The translations under genes and the position numbers were made by a program. This document shows, piece after piece, positions 55,035-64,000 of a stretch of DNA of 64,000 nt. Position 1 is the stretch's first letter. Every line of letters starts with the position of its first letter. The stretch comes from Paramyrothecium sp. XJ0827 (lineage: Eukaryota > Ascomycota > Sordariomycetes > Hypocreales > Stachybotryaceae), in assembly GCA_020881915.1 (NCBI GenBank), contig JAJFPB010000007.1, forward strand, positions 558,001-622,000, in the 5' to 3' direction. The notes beneath the pieces are model-generated. The model had not been told where the DNA came from. It saw only the letters and a program-made list of their open reading frames with translations, and searched no databases.

Positions 55035-58000
55035 ATGTCTGGCCTCGAGGCTTTAGGCGCAGCCTGCAATGTAATGCAGCTCATCGGTGCTGCAGTCAAG
55101 ACAGCTTCTGTGTGCCGCGCGATTTATAATGGAGACCCAACGGAGAGCGGCATCTTGGAGGATCACGCCGCTTCCATGATATCCGTAGGCATACTCATGT
55201 CTAAGCAACTTCGGACTTTACAATTCCAGACACCAGAAGAGAAAGAGCTTGCCGTTTGGCACAGGAGTGCTACGACACTGCGCAAAAACTTCAGACTGAA
55301 GTTCAGTCCGTTACCCGTCTACAGCGAAAAGGCAGTCTTCCTAAAGCCTTTCTCGGGGCTGTCAAGGCATACCTGCGTAAAAGCAGATTGGAAGAGCTTG
55401 AAGCGCGCCTAAAAGACTACAGAATAAAAATGGAGACGCACATACTTGTCCGTCTGTAGTAGGTCCCATATAAAAATCCGCCGCTGGTTCCTGCTATCTG
55501 ACAATTCGTAGCACAGAGAGCGAAAAAGCCAAAATGTTGCAGTCACAAGAATTTGCCAGATTATCGAGTGACATTCAAATCTTCATCTCGAATCTGGTAG
55601 CTGGATATTCAAAGATGGAAGACCTTCTTGCAGTGAAAGAAAATCTCATGAACGAGACGAAGCGCGCGGAGACAGCGGTAATGGCACATGTGTCTGGTGA
55701 AATTCGGCAAGCACAGATTATGCGGACTGCAGAGCTCCACAAACAACGTCTCCTTCGCAGTTTCAAGTACCCGGAGATGAATCAACGATTCAATGATATC
55801 AAGATGGCGGATGAAACCACATTTAACGGTATATACCGTTCTTATGGCGCCACTGCAACACTTTATGAGAGTTCGGAACAAAATGTTTCAAACGTTTCAG
55901 AGAGCAATCCAGCATATATCAACACAGTGTGGGCAAGCTTCATAAATTGGCTCAGATCAGATGACTCTCTCTTCTGGATACAAGGAAAGCCCGGTTCTGG
56001 CAAAAGCACACTTGTCAAGTTTCTCATCACCCACCGCGAAACGATGGCTCTTCTCGAAGAATGGAGTTCAGATACGATCCTGGTGTATCACTTCCTCTGG
56101 AAGATTGGTCAGGAATGCAGAACAATCTCAAAGGCCTCTTCTGCACCCTACTGCATCAAGTTTTGAGCAAGGTAGCGGATCTATCAACGACTGACTTTGT
56201 CCTAAAGGTCTTTCCAAGCATGGAAGAGAAGGAATACTCTAGCGACTGGTCAGTAGAGGACCTTGAGAAGTTACTTTTTACCATTCTAAGACGCTGCACT
56301 TCATCAACCTGCATATTCATCGATGGGCTGGACGAGATCTCGGAGCAGGATGGACCACACCAGTTGATCCAGCTTGTCCATGGTCTCAAGGATGTTGAGA
56401 AGGTAAAAGTTTGCGTGGCATGTCGTCCTGAATGGTCATTTTGCAAGCATTTCAAGAACGTGCCTGCCTTGAAATTGCATGAACTGACCGCACCGGACAT
56501 GCTTGCCTTTGTTCGCAAGAAATTGCGGCCGTTTCTAGACCAAGGCAACATTTCGGAGATCTTTGCGCAAATCCTGGCCGGGAAATTTATAGCCAAAGCC
56601 GAAGGTGTTTTCCTATGGGTCTCTCTTGCACTGAAAAGTGTCAAAAGTGGCTTGGACAAAGGCGATTGCGAGGAAGAGCTCTCTTCGCGGCTGGAAGGAC
56701 TGCCGAACGAGCTCGAAGCCCTGTATGCTGACATGTGGACGCGGCTTAACGAAGACAGCCCAGTATACCGGCAAAAGGCTGCACTATATCTGCGACTTGC
56801 CATGGATTCTCAGTTCTATAGAGATAGGCAGTATGCATTCTGCGTCCTGACGGCAGCGGCCCCAGCTGTACAGAGAGCACTCTTGGATCTCAGTATAGAT
56901 CTCGGGGCTGACGAATTACTTCACTTTTGGAGGAAAGGGAAAGATGAAATCTTAACACGATGTGTGGGTCTTCTGGACTTCAGTCTGGTCAAACCTATCG
57001 ACGGCAGACCTCACTTCCGTTCGATGCCCCAGATTGGAGGAATGCACAATACTATTGGTCCAGAAACCATCTCTAATGGTGTGCACAAGGAGATGGAGGT
57101 GTTCCTATTATCAAAAGTAAAGCTTACGCATCGAACGGCGTACGACTTCCTAAAGAACACAGAATTTGGACAAAGAATTTTGAGTTATGAAGAGACTCAA
57201 GCTAGTCCTTTAGACCTGACATTGCAGCTAATGAGAAGTTCACTCTGCCATGCTCGCGTTATGTCTTGGATGGATATTTCTCCCCGGCGCGCATCTCTTA
57301 TGCACCCACGATTTCTGTTCTTCCAGCTACGTAGCATGGCCGAGAAGAACTCGCTCTGCCCTTCACCCGAGTGGACAAGTCTACCACTACCGCTACAATA
57401 TGGAATCGAAGACGAATACATGGACAGGATAATCTGTCTATTCAAAAGCTTGGAGGAATACATGAAACAAGGTATACTGCATTACAACTGGCAGTCCTCA
57501 TTATACCCTGTCTCTTCCCATGCTCTCATCGCTAGAAGCGCCTGCGTGAGCAGCATCTCAGAGGGTTATATTATAGCCACTATCCAGAAAGGAGGCGCGC
57601 ATCTAGCAACCAAAGTACTACGAGAACTTTGGTTACATCAGCCACAATTTCTGCTTCCATCTTTACCAGTTGTCAAGGCTTTGTTTCAGCTTGGTGCTGT
57701 GACAGAATCCTATAATAGCGCCATTCCTCGGCTGACTGATAACAAGCCACTCTTTGCTTATGGTGGCCACGCGATGCAAAACTTCCTTCAAGAAGTTTGC
57801 ATTAGCATAATGGAAGGGCGTCCATATTTGAGCCACGAATCAGATTATCAAACAATTCGGACCTATTTGCTTAGCATGGCTATAATAATGGCTAACAATC
57901 ACAAAAGCCTCACTGATCGCGTTTTATCCTTCGCGAGCTTACACTCACTATTTCATGAGCCCATTATTCCAAACTTTCCCGGAAAAAACCTGGTTCTCGA

Positions 58001-58391
58001 AATGGACTTGGCTTTTATGCTCTCTTATGTTCTAGACAGCATGACAAGCCTAGAAGAACGAGGATTACCACTGATCAAAGCTCTGTACAACCGCACAAGA
58101 ACCTCCTTTGTGTCTGTGCTTTATGGGCTTCACACAGGGCCAGATCTTTCTATCTTCCAAATCACAAACTCAGAAGCAGCAACACGTGATGTCGTTGAAG
58201 CATTATTTGGGGGGACCCAAGGCCCCGCGTCGGATTAGGGTTTTGCAAATGGTCCGAGGTCTAAGGAAGTCGATTTTGATGCATTATTCAAAGGCAGCCG
58301 CAAGCTCGACAAGGATTTCAAATGGCTGTTAAACGAACTTGATAGAAAGTTTGTAGCTATAAACTCACTTGAGGAGTGGCAGACTTCGTAG
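55035..58391 (+). pseudogene. NACHT-type STAND NTPase with frameshifts
   Basis: A fungal NLR-like protein of the kind involved in allorecognition and cell death. It starts MSGLEALGAACNVMQLIGAA, a common N-terminal helical domain. Near 55255 the frame must shift to continue ECYDTAQKLQTEV...METHILVRL; an intron 55456-55511 follows. The NACHT P-loop is FWIQGKPGSGKST at about 55975-56010. Near 56115 a second shift is needed to reach MQNNLKGLFCTLLHQVL. Walker B is CIFIDGLDEIS, followed by CVACRPEWSF and the HRTAYDFL motif. Both shifts fit loss of one base, the second beside an A run. A TAG at 58236-58238 cuts the frame, but coding-like sequence continues in frame to a stop at 58389-58391 (ending NSLEEWQTS). 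No ankyrin or WD repeats are seen. Confidence 0.8.
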
Positions 58392-59260
58392 CTTGGTCCA
58401 AAATCTAGGAGACTCGAACCATGCCTACGATTTCTTTAGTTGAAGTATACGGGCTAAGGGTTTAGAGATTACATGAGGCTATTTAAACTTCCTAACGAGG
58501 TTTTGTTCAGGCGGTCTATTAGAGAACGCGGCATTATTGATTTAGAGTTTGACACCCTCGAGCAAAGATAAAACCAACATGTTATTGAGAAATGGAGAGC
58601 ATCTCGTTCAATGAAAGTGCCAATCCTGCTCTGGCACGATTAAATTGAGTGTTGCAACAGGCACAGATTGAGGAATGTCTGCCAAATTTTCGTGCCAGAA
58701 AGATGTCATGCACGACGAACTAGACATCCAATATATGGAGCACGTCTCTAAAGGAGACAATCCTATGGTGAAGTGGCATTTTAAACAAGGAATAGCACAG
58801 GGCGTCGAATATTCTGACTTCGTGACATGAATGAGAGCGTGAGCTCGAGTATGGCAGCGGGTGGTCGAGTCTGGCCGAGACTGTACAGCTGGTCGCCAAA
58901 ACGGGCGATGCTCCCTCGTTGCCTGTCTAATCATAAACAATACAAAACAAATTAATTACATAGTTGAACGCAGTCGGACACTGGCAACAAGCAAACAGAT
59001 ATGGGTGATATAAATCGCAACGCCCAAAGGGTTTTATTGAGTTGGATGATTCGAACTACCAAAATGATATCTAATCCCGAGACATGGCCTGTCAACAGCC
59101 ATATAATGTTGCAAGATGGCCCGTGGCAAGCCACTTCAAAATGTATTCACTTACGCTGGAGGTGAATCCCGGCCTTGACATTCTTCAACCACCTACAAAA
59201 AGTGACTACGCAACTGAAGACGGGTCACAGGATTTTATTCTTCACGTCAACATTCCTATA
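58392..59260. other. Convergent intergenic region
   Basis: Between the 3' ends of the NACHT gene (plus) and the HET gene (minus). Short frames only; no gene, RNA or repeat is supported. Confidence 0.55.
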
Positions 59261-62133
59261 CTATGCCAACAGTATTCTCATCTTCCTCGGCTTTGCGCAC
59301 TCCCATGCTGTCAAGTGTATCTGACCCGTGCAAACCCTATACGCAAGCCCATCGGGCTGCTTCCGAATCCACATCACATTCCCCATGATAACTTTATGTC
59401 CAGCCACATCAGTATGCTCAAACTTCGAGGTGTCGAATGTCCACTGGCCAAAGTCACGCCCTGGAGTAATCCTCACGCTAGGCGCCTCTTCAAAATTATA
59501 CTTCAGACGGTTTAGTTGGGTTAGTTTACTACGAACGCAATGGGGCCATGAGTGGATGAGACAGTGCTTACGTATGTTTCTGATATGAGAATGAACTCTG
59601 CATTCGTTCGCTGCTGCTTCAGTCTCTCATTCGCGGTCTCTCTCGCTAGATGAACTGTTCCCACCCAGCTGTCACCCTGGAGGATCCTATAGCTGGCAGT
59701 TTTTTCAAAGTCGAATCCTCTATACGTGTACGGCAGTGGCTCTTTATCGACGGAGAATGACGCGCCTATAGTCATGAAGTCCAAGACTCCTGATTCAATA
59801 AGTGGATACACTGCAGCAACACCTCCTGCTTGCTCTGTGATCCGGTTCAAGAACCCATCTGTATCAGCACGGAAGTAAGCATTATTCGAGTTCAAGGCTC
59901 TAGGGATCTTGTCCCATATTTGCCAGTGAGTTGGTCTGAAAGGCATTGCCTGTTTGATCGGAGTGCTCTCAGGCCGATAGGGCAACAAACACCTATGGAC
60001 TTCATCCTTGGAGTATTCTTTGACTGAACTACTCTCATCACCAGACGGTACATCTGCGCTTCTAATTGTACCTGGACTGGGACAAAAGAAGATCCAAGAT
60101 TCGATTGTGGGGAAGCTCGACCCAGGATGATGAAAGTAATGCAACATTTTCGATTCCCCAACCCATCCTATCCAGGACCATGAGGGAAATGGGTATCCTG
60201 TGGAAGCGCAAGGACGCCGCTTCAGAGGACCGTTCGACTGCCACAGCAGGGCCCATTCAAAAAGGCTCGTTGGCAAGCCGCAGACGTACTTCTCCATGCG
60301 TGTGTCTGTCATAGTACGCAGGATCCCGACAATGGCTTTGAGAACGTCGCTCTCGTGGCTAAAGCGTTTTGGGGAGAAGTCTTCTACAAGTGGCCCATAG
60401 GAAAACCAGTGTTGCTCTAGACGAAAATCCCGTCTATCTCGCAAGGAGTGCGTGTCCGATGCTTGATACAACGGATGGTTCTCAATGTCAGAGACACCCT
60501 GCTTCTGGGTCTTGTGCCCGGACACAAAGTGCATGTCCTCACTGAAGCTAGCAAGATTGCAGTGATAGTATAGCTGCTTGGGAGTGAAGACAAGGATCCG
60601 TTTCGACAGCATCGCTTCTTGGTAGGTCCAACCCCTCGTGTTCCACTGCAATTCCTTTAAGAGATCAGTAAGGGGAGGCGACATGATAGCAAAGCGCAGT
60701 CCCCCAATTTCTCGTATGGTCTGCTTCGCGTCACGGGGTCGATTTAGGAGGCCTGATAGTCCTTGGCTGGGGCTATCGCCATCGGCAGCGATGATGGTGA
60801 GGCTGGACCCTTCGAAGATGGCATCCATGCTAAGGATCTGCTGCTGTTTCTTCCCCTCGTCATCCTGCACGATACAAAGCGCGTCAATCCAAAGGTACCG
60901 CGCTCCGAAAAGATTGGTAATGTGAATGGCATCAGAAAAGGTTGGAGGGAGATCCCTTGATGCAAGATCGTCGTTGGTCGTAAGCATCGAGTAATTCTCT
61001 GTCGTCAATTTGAGAAATGGTTCGTTTCCCCAGACATAACTCAAAGTAAAGTAGACACATCCCAGTGGCGCTGGGACAACGCACATTGTCTGAACATCAA
61101 CAAGAAGCATACCAGGAATATCAACTGCTGGTGGAAACGATGGATTGCTCGTGGGACCAGTCGCAGCGTACCGTGGAGAACTACGTTTCACCTCGCACTA
61201 GCATTTTCAGGACATCAGTTTTCACAATTTCTCCGTTATCCCCAGAAGTAGGATAGCACTCACAATTGCTCCATGCGCAGCCCTGCAGTTGTTAAAGGTG
61301 TCAAGCGCAGCCAGAATATCAACTTGCTCCGAGTGAATTTTCTCAGCTACCTCCATGGCAACGGGCTTCACAACCGGTAGGCTTGGAAGATCAGCGGCAA
61401 GAATTTTGATGCTCGGCGTGTATCTCAGTCCAATCTCCTTCATCTTAATATGGTGATTCATTGGGAGGACGAGACCGCTAGCTGAGGAGAGAGCAATAGA
61501 CATGCCAAGCTCCTGGCCTCCCCTGACCAGTTTGTAGAAGTGTAGAGCGCATTCCTGCCGGAACGAACCTTTCGGCGTTTGGTATGATAGAGGGATGTTG
61601 AATCTATCGCCGAAGGCCTCCTCCACTGCCAATCAAATGAGCTACAGATCATACTGCGATGTTTTCCACTTACGAGCGGTTGTCACGAGGTAGCATAGCG
61701 AGCATTCGGGTGTCCTCAGTATGTCGTCAAGGTATCCCATCACAAAAACGTCTGACAAATTAACCCGATCATTGTCCATAGTGCGGATCTCCGAACCAAA
61801 GTTAGACCACTGCCTGTTGCGGACGCATGAAGCAATCCAGTTAGACAGCTCCATGCACGTATTACAGAAGGAAGAACCAGGCTCGATGGGGCGCGAGTCT
61901 CCAATGACCGTCAGATGCTTTAATCTGCTGGCTAGGGGGTCCAAGTTGGAGGTTTTGGCATGCCATATTTGTGGGAAGAAAACCGTCAGAGTAGTTCTGC
62001 CAGCATCATTCGTTTGGGTTGTTGTTACGTATGTCCCAGGGGGGGGCGGAGGAGGGTATGGCTCATTCGGTGCGTTGAGCACCACAAAGACACCATCGGC
62101 GAAGCGTAGATACGTGTGGGGCCCAATATCCAT
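59261..62133 (-). CDS. HET-domain protein
   Basis: A heterokaryon-incompatibility domain protein; such proteins mediate cell death after fusion of unlike hyphae, often downstream of NACHT sensors. Four exons (62133-61674, 61625-61264, 61197-59572, 59500-59261) give about 895 aa. An N-terminal region with two CxxC-like pairs (SFCNTCMEL and PECSLCYLV) precedes the HET domain. HET motifs are FTLSYVWGNEPFL, RYLWIDALCIVQDD, and RGWTYQEAMLSKRILVF. The C-terminal exon, ending GQIHLTAWECAKPRKMRILL, matches the usual tail of this class; stopping at the earlier stop at 59521 would lose it. Intron 3 ends in AAG. The frame is intact, unlike the HET relic near 40 kb. It converges with the damaged NACHT gene. 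Confidence 0.9.
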
Positions 62134-63543
62134 GTCTTGACATGCCTTTGCCCGCCAGTTATGGGGCAAGAATGAGCTCAAGAAAAAAAATTCATCCGTG
62201 TTGCATTGGCTAGGTGACAGGGGATTGCGATGCTTGGGCTGAGTGCGGGGGCTTGGATCAATATCAGAAAGCCAGCGCAGGAGGAGATGCACGTGAGCGC
62301 GTATTCAGGCAAGGCAGTCATGTTCGTATCTTGGTCCCAAATACGATTGGTGCGCCTGATGACAGCTGAGTTGTTCATCAGAATCACGACGAATCTCGAA
62401 CGCGTGAAAAGCTTGTTGACGAAGCATGCCGGTTTCCGATAGATTGCTTCACTTTCTGGTCATATATACCGTGCTCGGATTTTGCAAATGCTGGTGATTG
62501 TGGCAGTTTGTTCAAATGTGTCTTCGGGATGCATTCTCAGCCTTTCGATAGCAAGAAAATGGTGGCGGCGCACAAACAAGCAGGACAAATAGGGAGTGAC
62601 AACATTCCGCTACACACCATTGACCTCAACGTCACAATCCCCAAGGGCATTAAAAATGAGCAACCTAATTGGCTGTGAGGCTGGTTTCAAGTCCCACGCG
62701 CATAATAGTATTCCATCATACGATTTGAACTCGTTCATCGTGAAACTCATAGAGGTCATCTTTGACCTGCTTGCAAATCGCGACAAGGTGTGAAACACCA
62801 CTGACAGAACCCAACAGAGTCTAATGCATGTTTCACGACAAACACATGAATTGATGCATATTTAACTCAAAAGAAACAGCGTACAACTGTTAGAGGTGGA
62901 CGGCTAAAATTTTGAACGAATATCATAGCTTTATGCTTCTTAAAATCACACCCAGTTGCGCGACATGTGTAGGGTAGGTAGGCAGTAGTCAGTGAAGATC
63001 AGTCGTCTTGTTGGCAGCATCGCCTCTTGGCAGCCCACGCTACAGACATTCTGCGACAACTGCGCCCTCTTCTGGGTCTAAGTTGGGAGGAGTCTAGCTT
63101 CCATTATTAATTTGTCTGCCCATCAGCCAATGACAAGCCTGCATGCCCCGCTTCGTGATGATGATGCCTGCAAGGCCGATTAGCTGATTACCAAGAATTC
63201 AGCCAAGAAGCCAATCAGGGGCTGGACTATGATGGGTCAACTTCCGCCCGATTGGTCGGAAATGTCTCTGGTGGTCATTGCGCCCGAAATGAGCAGTCAG
63301 GTGACGGCGTAGTCCCAGTGGCTTGTCCGCTGTCTTCGAGGATATAAAACCTCATGCGTAGGCCGGCTTTCACTGTCTATCAGTCAACTTCCCGCTGCAT
63401 TCAGTCTCAAGAGAAACATACGTGCTAGCTGGAACTGTAGTTTGTAGTTGCAATCGAACCGTTCATCTGCATTCAATCACCACGTTACCAAGTGTTTGTG
63501 TCTGCAATTGAATCCCATTACAAACAAAACACATCTAGCAATC
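62134..63543. other. Divergent intergenic region
   Basis: Promoter-containing gap between the HET gene and the DUF4140/4139 gene. The right end carries three CCAAT motifs (63127-63131 and 63211-63215 forward, 63251-63255 reversed) and a TATA box. Open frames near 62600-62800 on both strands are short and unsupported. Confidence 0.55.
63343..63350 (+). promoter_or_regulatory. TATA box of the DUF4140/4139 gene
   Basis: TATAAAAC about 195 bases before the start codon, downstream of three CCAAT motifs. The combination is a credible core promoter with a leader of roughly 150 bases. Confidence 0.6.
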
Positions 63544-64000
63544 ATGGACAGCACCCCTCAGAAGATTGAGTATCGTATCCGCGATTTGCCTACCCACTCC
63601 GTGACTTTGTTTCCTTCACGAGCTCAAGTCGTCCGAGAACTGAAAGACGTGCCATTGAAGGTAAGATCTCATGCCTCATTTCCACAGCCCTATACTGACT
63701 CGTTCCTAGCCGGGTATCAACGAAATCGTCATTGTAGGACTAACCCCCACCGTTGATGAGCACTCCGTCAAGGTGCAAGGCAGCGGATCGACTGCCGCCT
63801 TCACCGATATTGCCGTAGAGCTGCTTCCAAACCGCGAATTGTTCCAGGACATTTATCCAGAGTCGGAGGATGATGATGATAATGATGACGAGCAGGAGGA
63901 GAAGAAGAGTGACAAAAACAACAAACTTGATGACCCTAACCAAGAAGAAAAGAAGGAATTGGAACAATCAATCGAAGAGACACGCGAAAGGCTGCTCCTT
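63544..64000 (+). CDS. DUF4140/DUF4139 (mucoidy-inhibitor-A-like) protein, 5' part
   Basis: The first two exons (63544-63660, then from 63710 past the window end) of a protein with an N-terminal DUF4140 domain. The segment THSVTLFPSRAQVVRELKDV and PGINEIVIVGLTPTVDEHSV are typical of the start of this family, whose members also carry DUF4139 and have no firmly known function. A very acidic run (ESEDDDDNDDEQEEKK) and the start of a coiled coil (KKELEQSIEETRERL) follow. The ATG at 63544 is in good context after a TATA box and long leader. The remaining part of the protein is outside the window. Confidence 0.85.

Noticed and set aside
58608..58940. 110-codon minus-strand frame between the NACHT and HET genes
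   Set aside because: Non-family composition and a location between two 3' ends; most likely chance.
1..64000. Transposons, tRNA genes and rRNA
   Set aside because: No transposase, reverse transcriptase, terminal repeats with target duplications, or cloverleaf-like sequences were noticed by eye; a dedicated scan could still find degenerate ones.

Overview
The window comes from a filamentous ascomycete (Pezizomycotina). Genes are split by many short (about 45-80 nt) GT-AG introns. The content is typical of these fungi: a Zn2Cys6 regulator, a fungal-rhodopsin (PTH11-type) membrane protein, an RTA1 protein, HET and NACHT allorecognition genes, an NRPS-like enzyme, and O-methyltransferases. I saw no tRNA, rRNA, CRISPR or intact transposon. 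Exon boundaries below were worked out by hand from splice signals and reading frame; transcripts would settle them.

Region 1 (1-14.2 kb) looks like a secondary-metabolite locus. It holds the 3' end of an O-methyltransferase, a complete second O-methyltransferase, a PTH11-type membrane protein, an NmrA-like oxidoreductase divergently paired with a DHA2-type MFS exporter, and an intronless A-T-TE NRPS-like synthetase. That synthetase architecture is known to join two aryl-pyruvates into benzoquinone or furanone cores. A natural reading is core formation, O-methylation, reduction and export. The linkage is inferred from context.

Region 2 (14.2-25.8 kb) is gene-poor and partly AT-rich. It has a NAPE-PLD-like metallo-hydrolase, a cysteine-rich secreted protein with a Kex2-like propeptide, and a large fungal-specific protein with a 114-bp internal tandem duplication and a membrane-anchored C-terminal module. 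Region 3 (25.8-47.1 kb) has a Zn2Cys6 regulator facing a GH3/PA14 beta-glucosidase, an aldo-keto reductase facing a ten-exon Trk potassium transporter, a dead HET gene, an FAD monooxygenase facing a second aldo-keto reductase, and a BCS1-like AAA ATPase.

Region 4 (48.4-62.1 kb) is a decaying accessory zone: a P450 with a one-base deletion, the KR-ACP tail of a polyketide synthase with four in-frame stops, an intact RTA1 gene, a NACHT gene with two one-base deletions and a late stop, and an intact HET gene. The window ends in the first 457 bases of a DUF4140/DUF4139 gene.
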